From the NCBI GenBank assembly GCA_012032555.1, contig JAAUSR010000005.1, positions 1 through 64,000 on the forward strand: DNA of 64,000 bases. The letters are read 5' to 3'. Position numbers and translations under genes: made by a program. Source of the DNA: Thioploca sp. (GTDB lineage Bacteria > Pseudomonadota > Gammaproteobacteria > Beggiatoales > Beggiatoaceae). A model generated the notes under the pieces. The model was not told the origin of the DNA and made no database searches. It saw only the letters and a list, made by a program, of their open reading frames with translations. Shown here in pieces: positions 38,902 to 47,300 of the stretch (position 1 is the stretch's first letter; every line of letters begins with the position of its first letter).

Positions 38902-39990
38902 ATGCGAATTGGAATAGTCAATCACTTAGTGGCAGAAATTTTATGGCAAATTCTTGCCCAAGAATCCAGTTATAAAATTGCCTGGATTGCACGCGATGGT
39001 GCCCAAGCCGTTGCCCAGTGTATTAAAAATACTCCCGACTTAGTGTTAATGGAACTCAGTCTGCCGGTGATGAATGGTGTTGAAGCTACGCGTCGTATTA
39101 TGAAAAAATCACCTTGTCCCATTTTGATCGTGACCACGACGGTCGATAAGAATACCGCTCAGGTATTTGAAGCCATGGGCTATGGCGCCTTAGACGCCGT
39201 TGATACCCCGCTGATAGGTCATAATAATTATGCTCAGCGTAGCCGAGAGATCTTTTTAAAAAAAATAAAAATGATTGCTAAGTTGCATACTTTATCAAGT
39301 TTACCTCATTTAAAACGCCCAGCACCATTAACAAGCTTAATACACCAAACATCGCTTAATCAATCGGTTGTGCCTCATTTAATCGCTATCGGTTCTTCTA
39401 CTGGTGGACCAAACGCCTTAGCAGAATTATTAGCCAATTTACCCAACTCCTTACCAGCAACCCTGGTTATTATTCAACATGTTAATCAAGAATTTTCAGT
39501 TAGTTTAGCGGCTTGGTTAAATGTTCATTCCGCTTTGCCAGTACAGTTAGCCTTAAACCATCAACAACCGCAAGTCGGTACGGTTTACTTAGCTAGTAGT
39601 AATGATCATTTAATTTTAACTAAGCAACTTACTTTTGCTTATACAGCCGATCCGCACAGTATACCTTACCGTCCCTCAGTAGACGTTTTCTTTCAAAGTG
39701 TGGCTAAACATTGGCCCCAAAAAAGTGTGGCAGTGTTACTGACGGGGATGGGGCGAGATGGCGCCGAAGGTTTAGCGTTATTGCGGACAGCAGGTTGGTA
39801 CACCATTGCGCAAGATGAAGCCACTAGCGTGGTTTACGGTATGCCGAAAGCCGCTAAAGAACGAGGTGCCGCTACAGACATCTTACCACTAGGTGAAATC
39901 AGTAAAGCGATTATTTATTTTTTGCAAGGTAATCGTCTTGACAGGACTAATCACTTCAAGCTTACCCCCATAGTTGATTCTCCTTCATAA
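38902..39990 (+). CDS. CheB methylesterase with degenerate receiver (WspF-like)
   Basis: The protein of about 362 residues removes methyl groups from the receptor. The catalytic domain (about 170-350) has IGSSTGGP (catalytic Ser), IIQHV (His) and LTGMGRDGAEGL (Asp). The N-terminal receiver begins MRIGIVNHLVAE and its phosphoacceptor position is Glu51 in LMELSLPVMNG where Asp is expected; the acidic metal-binding position near residue 8 is His. The receiver is thus probably not phosphorylated in the normal way. The start at 38902 is chosen because it gives the usual RIGIVN opening and avoids overlap with CheA. It overlaps the cyclase start by one base (TAATG). Confidence 0.88.
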   Translation: MRIGIVNHLVAEILWQILAQESSYKIAWIARDGAQAVAQCIKNTPDLVLMELSLPVMNGVEATRRIMKKSPCPILIVTTTVDKNTAQVFEAMGYGALDAVDTPLIGHNNYAQRSREIFLKKIKMIAKLHTLSSLPHLKRPAPLTSLIHQTSLNQSVVPHLIAIGSSTGGPNALAELLANLPNSLPATLVIIQHVNQEFSVSLAAWLNVHSALPVQLALNHQQPQVGTVYLASSNDHLILTKQLTFAYTADPHSIPYRPSVDVFFQSVAKHWPQKSVAVLLTGMGRDGAEGLALLRTAGWYTIAQDEATSVVYGMPKAAKERGAATDILPLGEISKAIIYFLQGNRLDRTNHFKLTPIVDSPS

Positions 39991-41506
39991 TGAACGGTTG
40001 TAGTGATAATGATAACCCCGCTATTCCGGTTGAAGCGGCTTCACTGACTCCACATCGGATTACTGTGTTATTAGTTGATGATCAAACCATTATTGGTGAA
40101 GCGGTACGCCGGTTATTGAGCACTGAGCCTGATATTGATTTCCATTACTGTCGAGATCCCACCCAAGCCATTAAAATAGCCAATCAAATTTCACCAACGG
40201 TTATTCTGCAAGATTTAGTAATGCCAGAAATTGATGGTTTGACTTTAGTTCGTTATTTTCGCGCCAATCCCGCTACTCAGCAGGTACCCCTGATTGTGCT
40301 ATCGAGTAAAGAAGAAGCCAATACCAAGGCGGAAGCCTTTACCTTGGGTGCTAATGATTATCTCGTCAAATTACCCGATCGATTAGAATTGGTTGCCCGA
40401 GTTCGTCATCATTCCAGTGGTTATATCAGTCGGTTAGAACGAGACGAAGCGCTAAAAGAGTTAGCTAAAGCTAACCAATTTATTCGCCAAACGTTTGGTC
40501 GATATCTTTCTGATGATGTCGTTGATACGATTTTAGAATCACCAGCCGGGACGGCATTAGGTGGTGAAAAACGGTATGTCACTATTATGATGACGGATCT
40601 GCGTGGATTTACCTCAACTTGTGAACAGTTACCGGCAGAAGATGTTGTCACGATTCTTAATATCTATCTCGAAACCATGACGGAGATTATCTTGAAGTAC
40701 CAAGGCACCATCAATGAATTTATTGGCGATGCCATTGTCGTGGTATTTGGTGCCCCCATTTTACGTGATGACGACGCCCAACGTGCGGTGGCTTGCGCGC
40801 TAGAAATGCAAATCGCTATGGCGAAGGTTAATAAGCAATGTCAAGTTCGTGGATATCCCTTAGTAGAACAAGGTATTGGGATTAATACGGGTGAAGTTAT
40901 TGTCGGTAATATTGGTTCCAAAAAACGCACGAAATATGATGTAATTGGACATAATGTTAATTTGACTTCTCGCATTGAATCCTATACGGTTGGTGGACAA
41001 ATTTTTATTTCGCAAAACACCATAACGGCTTGTGGACCAATTTTGCGCATCACTAATCAAATGGAAGTGATGCCCAAAGGTATAAAAAAACCGATTATCA
41101 TTATGAAATCAGTGGCATTGAGGGTCAATTCAATTTGTTTTTACCCGAGCAGGAAGTCGTTCAATGGGTAGAATTACCCTACTCATTACCAGTAAAATTA
41201 ACAATTTTATCTGGAAAACACGCCAGTGAGGAAGCCTATTTAGGTAATCTTATGCGATTGAATCATAAAGGCGCAGAAATACAAGCTAATATGAGCAGTG
41301 AGAAATTACTTAACCTCAAAATAGCGCTATTTGACGAAACTGGACAAGAAATTACCACCGATCTCTATGCGAAGATTACGCAAACTTTTGAGCATCAACC
41401 CACCGTTTTTCAAGTTCATTTCACTGCTATTCCTACTGAAGCCAAAGCGTTTTTTGACAAAAGCCTAGCACCATCTACTTTATATCAACTTAATCTAATT
41501 GATTAA
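39990..41506 (+). CDS. Response regulator with class III nucleotide cyclase and PilZ-like tail, frameshifted
   Basis: A receiver domain (VLLVDDQTIIGEA; phospho-Asp in ILQDLVMPEIDG; Lys in NDYLVKLPDR) is joined by a helical linker to a class III cyclase domain (about 195-370) with MTDLRGFT and FIGDAIVVVFG metal sites and YDVIGHNVNLTSRIE. The base-recognition pair looks mixed: Glu before FIGD, as in guanylyl cyclases, but Asp in YDVIG, as in adenylyl cyclases. At 41100-41102 one missing T breaks the frame; restored, it reads IIYEISGIEGQFNLFLPEQE and runs into a beta-rich tail of about 110 residues that resembles a degenerate PilZ domain. This is the output of the Wsp-like operon, in the place where WspR normally makes cyclic di-GMP. 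Confidence 0.83.
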
Positions 41507-41534
41507 CCCATAATGGTGTTTAAGAGTAAATGTC

Positions 41535-41717
41535 GGTTGGCAATCCATTGAGCAAAAGATGGAGAATCAAACCTTAAGTAAAATCAGAATCTTCGTTGGA
41601 AATGCCATGAGTGGATTAAAGTGATATAATGATTTCGTGCATCCGTTTCGTAACCACAAAAAAGATAACTCCATTGGTATTGCTGCTGCACTTTGGAACT
41701 TTAATCTTTATTATTAA
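41535..41717 (+). pseudogene. IS5-like transposase C-terminal remnant
   Basis: An open frame broken by TGA at 41622-41624 reads SKIRIFVGNAMSGLK, stop, YNDFVHPFRNHKKDNS, then IAAALWNFNLYY and a natural stop. This is the C-terminal end of IS5/DDE_4 transposases (the RIxVExxxxxxKR...FRN...AxxLWN pattern), with Arg expected at the stop. No earlier part of the element survives, so it is a fossil. Confidence 0.55.
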
Positions 41718-41745
41718 GGAATAACTCTAACTAAATAAAGATTTT

Positions 41746-41806
41746 AATTTGCAAAAAATTTTCAGTTTGCATTGCAATTTGCAAAAAATCATTTCTAGTG
41801 TATAAT
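41746..41806 (+). promoter_or_regulatory. Direct repeats overlapping a sigma70-type promoter
   Basis: The 14-base sequence AATTTGCAAAAAAT occurs at 41746-41759 and 41776-41789, exactly 30 bases apart. The second copy contains TTGCAA (41779-41784), which forms a promoter with TATAAT (41801-41806) at a 16-base spacing. The layout suggests a regulator binding on one DNA face and covering the -35. No ORF follows within 300 bases, so the transcript is probably a non-coding leader or RNA. Confidence 0.5.
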
Positions 41807-42067
41807 ATATTTGTATTAAACAATGTGTTACTGAATTGGCAATGAAATTGCTCTAGATAATGACAAGCAGCAATTAACCAAAATCAAAATAATTAAAAAG
41901 AAGTATTGACAAAAAGTCATAACGGGTTTAACTTATGAATCCAAAAGCAGGGGAGGTAAAATATATCAGAATAAGAAATAATTAAAGAGAAAATAGATTA
42001 AAAAGACTAACTCAGTAAGTAAAATAAATATCGTCGTGTTAGATCAAAATTAAATATAAAATTTAAG

Positions 42068-42096
42068 TTACAAAAAATTAAAAATATGTATATAAT
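42068..42096 (+). promoter_or_regulatory. Sigma70-type promoter of candidate small RNA
   Basis: TTACAA and TATAAT are separated by 17 bases, a near-ideal promoter with an expected start near 42103. It stands about 60 bases upstream of an intrinsic terminator with no start codon between. A further possible promoter, TTGACA-N17-TAACTT, lies upstream at 41906-41934. Confidence 0.6.
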
Positions 42097-42102
42097 ACGC
42101 CT

Positions 42103-42192
42103 AACCTTATAACATAATAAAAAGTTAACCAGATTTCAACCTCCTCTCCTACCTCCATTGGCCACAATCTTTTGATTGTGGTCTTTTTTTTT
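42103..42192 (+). ncRNA. Candidate ~90-nt small RNA with anti-Shine-Dalgarno tract
   Basis: Promoter, short non-coding body and intrinsic terminator define a transcript of about 90 bases. The body has an AU-rich first half, then a single-stranded C/U-rich tract (42140-42156, CCTCCTCTCCTACCTCC), then the terminator hairpin with a nine-T tail. The tract can pair with ribosome-binding sites of the AGGAGG type, and it matches GGAGGTA at 41952-41958 in the same spacer base for base. The architecture is that of Hfq-dependent repressor RNAs with CCUCC motifs. I recognise no named RNA family. Confidence 0.5.
42160..42192 (+). terminator. Intrinsic terminator
   Basis: GGCCACAATC and GATTGTGGTC pair over about ten base pairs (one G-T) around a TTTT loop and are followed by nine Ts. 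It is a textbook rho-independent terminator for the candidate small RNA. It also shields the rubredoxin-reductase gene at 42274 from upstream transcription. Confidence 0.85.
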
Positions 42193-42273
42193 ATATTATT
42201 ACTGATAAATAATTGTAGTGATTGATATAAAATCATTGTTTTTTTTGAAAATTTTAAAAGAAAAATTCTCCCT

Positions 42274-43428
42274 ATGCACCCCCTGACTATTATTGGTACT
42301 GGCTTAGCGGGTTATACGGTAGCACGTGAACTGCGTAAACTTGACCCGCATTGTTATTTGCGACTCATCACGGCTGATGATGGGCATTTATATTCTAAAC
42401 CAATGTTATCTAACGCATTTTTCTATAATAAAACCCCAGAAATGCTGATAACAACGCCAGTTGAACAAATGGCAGAACAACTCCAAGCAGAAATACTAAC
42501 ACATACTTTTGTTACTCAATTAGAACCTCAATGGCATAGATTCCAAGCCAATGAACAAAGTTTAAACTATAGTCAATTAGTATTAGCTTGTGGAGCCAAA
42601 CCGATACTTACCCCATGCACCGGAACTGCAATGGGAAAGATATTATCTATCAATAGTCTATCTGACTACCGATTGCTTAGGACGGCTTTGCAAACAGCTA
42701 AACAGGTCACTATTATTGGATCGGGGTTAATCGGTTGCGAATTTGCCAATGATTTACAGGCAGGTGGTTTTTCAGTAACGGTGGTCAGTGAAGCCACTTA
42801 CCCATTAAATCGATTAGTACCGGCTCTCGTAGGACAATTACTACAACAGCTATTACAAGAACGTGGTGTTACCTGGTTATTTGGTAAAACCATTAAACAT
42901 ATTACTCAAACGACTTCAGCAAAGTATCAATTAGTACTTTCCGATAATCAGGTGATAGAGACAGATATAGTTATTTCTGCAATTGGATTACGCCCCCAGA
43001 TTGAATTGGCTACCGCTGCCGGTTTAACCGTCAAAGAAGGCATTGTCGTTAATCGTTATCTTCAAACGAATGTGCTAGATATCTATGCGCTTGGAGATTG
43101 TGCTCAAATTGAAGGTCTCGTATTACTTTACGTGATGCCGCTGATGAATGCTGCACGGGCTTTAGCTAAAACGCTAGCCGGACAGACAACGGCTGTGACT
43201 TATCCAGCTATGCCAATCGTTGTCAAAACCCCGGCTTGTCCGATTGTGATTTCACCGCCGCCTAACACGGTTAAGGGACAATGGCATATCGAAACTCAAG
43301 GGCAAGATATTCGAGGGTTGTTTTATACAACCACTCAACAATTAGCCGGATTTGTGCTCACTGGAAAAATAATTACCGAGAAAATGACTTGGTTAAAACA
43401 GTTGCCACCGTTTTTGTCTACTGCTTAA
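42274..43428 (+). CDS. Rubredoxin-NAD(+) reductase-like FAD oxidoreductase
   Basis: The 384-residue flavoprotein has an N-terminal FAD-binding GxGxxG (IIGTGLAGYTVARELRK, 6-22), a middle NAD(P)H-binding GSGLIGCEFANDL near 149-161 and a late FAD motif DIYALGDCAQIEG near 270-282. Length and the KPMLSNAF block near 42-49 match rubredoxin reductases (AlkT/RubB type), which pass electrons from NADH to rubredoxin for oxygen or superoxide detoxification or hydroxylation. No rubredoxin gene lies beside it. No clear ribosome site precedes the ATG. Confidence 0.85.
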   Translation: MHPLTIIGTGLAGYTVARELRKLDPHCYLRLITADDGHLYSKPMLSNAFFYNKTPEMLITTPVEQMAEQLQAEILTHTFVTQLEPQWHRFQANEQSLNYSQLVLACGAKPILTPCTGTAMGKILSINSLSDYRLLRTALQTAKQVTIIGSGLIGCEFANDLQAGGFSVTVVSEATYPLNRLVPALVGQLLQQLLQERGVTWLFGKTIKHITQTTSAKYQLVLSDNQVIETDIVISAIGLRPQIELATAAGLTVKEGIVVNRYLQTNVLDIYALGDCAQIEGLVLLYVMPLMNAARALAKTLAGQTTAVTYPAMPIVVKTPACPIVISPPPNTVKGQWHIETQGQDIRGLFYTTTQQLAGFVLTGKIITEKMTWLKQLPPFLSTA

Positions 43429-43457
43429 ATTAAAATCATCCTGGCTGCTAAAAAAGG

Positions 43458-43940
43458 TTAAATTTCATAGTCAATCTTTTGAGGAAAATGAGGAAAAATT
43501 ACCGAAATTGTCATCTTATTCCCAGGAACATAGAATTCAATATGACCAAACTGATCACAAATCCAAATTTCTTTAGCACCTTTAGAAAAATATAAAGCTT
43601 TTTTATCTTCTATTTCAGAATCGGTATTACTAGAAGACAGGATTTCTATACAGACTTCCGGTGAAATAGAACAGGCTGTTTCATCTTTTATCCGCTTAAA
43701 TACCTCTCTTGATGCCCAAGCAACATCAGCAACTTTAGTCCCTTTATGCGTACTAATAGCACATTCGGTTAGAATTTTTCCATCTGCCCGGTTTATTCTT
43801 AACAAAGCCGCAATTTCTCCTTGGAATACAGAATGATATACTTTTGCTGGCGACATTAAAATTTTTCCGGTTTCATCTAATTCTATTTTAAAGGGTAAAT
43901 TTTGTAAGTCAGGATGCTCACATACTTCTTGCCAATTCAT
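43458..43940 (-). CDS. Uma2 family protein (DUF820, PD-(D/E)XK nuclease-like)
   Basis: The 160-residue protein begins MNWQEVCEHPDLQNLPFKIE and carries the Uma2 core: an acidic strand KVADVAW, PEVCIEILS, and GAKEIWICD, which place the expected D...E-x-I nuclease residues. Uma2 proteins abound in cyanobacteria and large sulfur bacteria, often in many copies, and their role is unsettled. It is convergent with the rubredoxin reductase gene and is a clear paralogue of the gene at 53261-53737, sharing the first 20 residues almost exactly. Confidence 0.8.
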   Translation of the reverse strand: MNWQEVCEHPDLQNLPFKIELDETGKILMSPAKVYHSVFQGEIAALLRINRADGKILTECAISTHKGTKVADVAWASREVFKRIKDETACSISPEVCIEILSSSNTDSEIEDKKALYFSKGAKEIWICDQFGHIEFYVPGNKMTISVIFPHFPQKIDYEI

Positions 43941-44180
43941 AAAATCTTCCTTTAGCTACTCACTTGTTGTCAGTCCTTCTCCGCCGATTTTGCTTTCCAA
44001 AGTATCAGTTTAATCCGATCGGCTATCAATTTAAACCCAGTTCCTTTTAATAAAATTTATTAATAATAACAATTAATACTTTAAGTCCATTTTTCGGGGT
44101 CATTTTTGACAAAATACATTTTTATTATATTCAAATAATTACAAAATATACTTATAAAAAATACAAGATATAAGCCGCTG

Positions 44181-44245
44181 AATTTGACACAAGCATCAAA
44201 TTGGACTTTTTCAACCCCAAATGAATTTGACACAGGTGTCAAATT
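44181..44245. promoter_or_regulatory. Two tandem 22-bp palindromes, candidate operators
   Basis: Site 44224-44245 is a perfect palindrome with ten-base arms (AATTTGACAC / GTGTCAAATT) and a two-base centre. Site 44181-44202 has the same left arm and an eight-of-ten right arm. The centres are 43 bases apart, about four helical turns, and the pair lies 133 bases upstream of the large secreted-protein gene. This is how a dimeric repressor with two operators would be laid out. The remainder of 43941-44377 shows no gene. Confidence 0.55.
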
Positions 44246-44377
44246 GGCACGAAAAAAAATCTTTACCAATTGGACAAAATAGTAAAAGACAAATCGCCTA
44301 TTATGAACAATACTAAATAATACTCATTTTCACGCGAGTGGAAATATTCATTCAGAGGAAATTTCTAGGAGTTATTT

Positions 44378-47300
44378 ATGCGTTTCATGACCAGCAAACC
44401 GCATCCGGACATTCCGGAAAAACGGGAACATTTTCAGCCTTGGGTAATTCCGGTAGATATACCCCAGATGATGGAATTAAATTTAATGAGATGGGTGTTG
44501 ATAATTGGGGTGATGTTGATTAGCCGCTATGTATTTTCTGCCGGCTTGGAAGTTGAACCAATTTCACACAATTTTGGGGATGTCCTAGTTAATACGACTT
44601 CAGCTGGGCAAACTTTCAATTTACTAAATAAAGAGGGTAATCTTTTACAGATAGGTAAAATTGAATCACTGACTACTGTAGTCGATGAATTTGGAAATAT
44701 AACAACGGTTCCTTCTACTGAATTTATTATCAGTAACGACGTTTGTTCAAATTCACAACTCGGAGTGATACCTTCTCCTGAGGCTACCTGTAACTTTATA
44801 ACAACTTTTAGGCCTCAATCGCTTGGCACTAAAACATCAGTTTTGCTTATTCCCTATTCTAATGGGCAAATAACATCAGAACTAACCATACCATTGGCTG
44901 GTAATAGTGTTGACACACTCATACCTAATATTCAGGTAGAACCTGTATCTTATGATTTTGAAGATATTCAAGTGGGTAGTGTTTCAGATTATCAGACGCT
45001 GAAAGTCTCAAATACCAGCGGTGGTTCTCTACAGATAGGGAAAATTAAATTCTCCGGTGATAAAGATTTTATTATTCTTTATGATTTTTGCTCTAACCAA
45101 AAAGTGAGCCAATCTCAACATTGCTCAATAATAACCCGCTTTGAACCCAAAAAAGTCGGCACTAAAACAGCAACTCTTTCCATTCCTTCTAATGATCCGG
45201 ATACACCAACCGTAACGGTAACATTGAATGGCAATGGTATTTTAGGGTGTAGCAAGAAATTTTCATTTTCTCCTAATCCAGTTGATTTTGGTACAGAAGT
45301 GATTGGGAATCAGCCAATGAATTTGAATCTGAGAATTAATGCTAGAACTAAAGGATGTGACGTAAAGATAGAAGAAACTTTTACTATCACTGGTACAAAT
45401 GCAGCAGAATTTAGTATCAGAAAGGAAAAATGTTCTCATCAACCTCATAACAATGCTTTTTATTCCCATTGTTCACTCGTTCTTTCTTTTTCTCCGATTT
45501 CAGGAGGAATTAAACAAGCTGAACTGCTCGTGACTTTTAATGATGCCACGAAGGAAACTATACCTTTACTGGCTAATGCAGTTAAAGCTTGTCAAGCTAG
45601 CCTTGAAATTTCTCCAAACACTTATGATTTTGGTACAGTGACAGTAGGACTTGATCGTCAACAGGAATTAACGCTTAGCAATCCAAGTTCTTGTAATGTC
45701 AAGATTAAGTCTATTGAAATAAGTGGACAAGATAAGAGTGATTTTGAAGTAGGAAAATGTCGTAATAAAACTTTACGTCCTTTGCAAACCTGTTTAGTTA
45801 ATACTTTGTTTAGACCTCAATCAGCGGGGGAAAAACAAGCTAATTTGAACGTTACCTCTTCTAATGTACCTGTCGTGATGGCATCACTGATTGGCAAAGG
45901 TTTTAATCCTACGGATTGTTCTAGAGAAAATATTACCATTGAAAGTACAACAAGTGGGACCTGGGCTGAGAAGGGAAATGGTCAAGAATATGATCAACCC
46001 TCTCTTGTTTGGAAACGGTTGCAAAGTTTCCGAACGGGTGAAAATGATACACCCAATCGACCGAGAGAAGATGATGTAGTACTAATAAAAGCGGGTCATA
46101 ACATAGTAGCTATTCCTCACCAAATACCAGTTTTTGCCCTTTGTGTTGAAAAAGGTGGAATATTAGAAAGTTGGAGCAATCAAGGTACCAATTTGGAATT
46201 AAGGACAAGTCGTTACGTGGAAAATAAAGGTTTGATCCAAGGTAAGAATGGTGTTAATGAAGCTGACAATGTGGCTGCTTTACCTGGTGCAAATATCGTG
46301 TTATCAGTTGGAACTATACTTCGTAATGAAGGAAGTATTCTCTCTGGTCATGGTGGTAGTGGCAAACAATTTGGTGCTGCCGGTGGTAACATTAACATAT
46401 GGGCAAATGATATTATCAATACCAATGATATTGGAATCATTGATGCTGGTAGAGGTGGCGACATAACCGGTATACAATCTGGACAAGCCGGTAGAGGTGG
46501 TAGTATTTCTCTTAGAGGTGGTAACTCCCTTACCAGTGATGGTCGAAGAATTTTGGCCGGCAATGGTGGTAATTGCAATCCAATGGCAGTACAACCACAG
46601 AATGGAGGTAATGGTGGTGATATGTTGTTTAATGCCAATAGGGTTAATCTATTAGCGGGAACCTTTGCTGCCGGCGAAGGTGGCAAAAATTGTGGACCAT
46701 TAGGTACCGATGGTAGCAATGGGAGAAGTGGACGGTTTAACATGGATCCAGGTGCAGTTACCTTATCGGGTATTAACACTCAGATTAAAGGTGGTGATAT
46801 CACTCTCTTTGGTGGTAAAGATTGGGTACTTGATTTAAGTAATCTTGGTGAAAGTGCTATAACGGCTACTGGTAATATTACGTTAGCAGTTGGTGAGGGT
46901 GGTGCTATTGATATGAGAGGTAGTGCCAATAAATTCCTAAAAGCAGCGGGTAAAGTAATTATTTTTGCCGATGACATTATACTAGATGAAAATAAAACTT
47001 TAGACGACCTGATTGAAGCAAATGATATTATAATTGGCCCAAGTCAGATATTGTATGATGTTTCTCTAACCGCACCAAACACAGTGTCAGGCGAACCCAA
47101 TAGCATCTTGCCAATCCGTTTAATGCTTTCCAATGATGGTCCTGAAAAAGATATTTATTGGCTTAATCTAACTGATACAGCCGGTTGGCCTTTAAGTCAA
47201 TTACCACTTACTGTTGAGGTTGAAGGATTAGAAACGATTGAATTAGTATTAAATGTTACCTTACCTTCAACTCAAGGTGCAAAAAACACCATCACTATTA

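Noticed and set aside
44081-44269. Minus-strand frame of 62 codons upstream of the giant protein gene
   Set aside because: It spans the tandem palindromes, has low complexity and no support as a gene; the operator reading explains the conserved bases better.
46304-46977. Minus-strand frames rich in Pro, Leu and Thr within the giant protein gene
   Set aside because: They are the antisense of the glycine/asparagine-rich repeat region; composition follows from the repeats on the coding strand.
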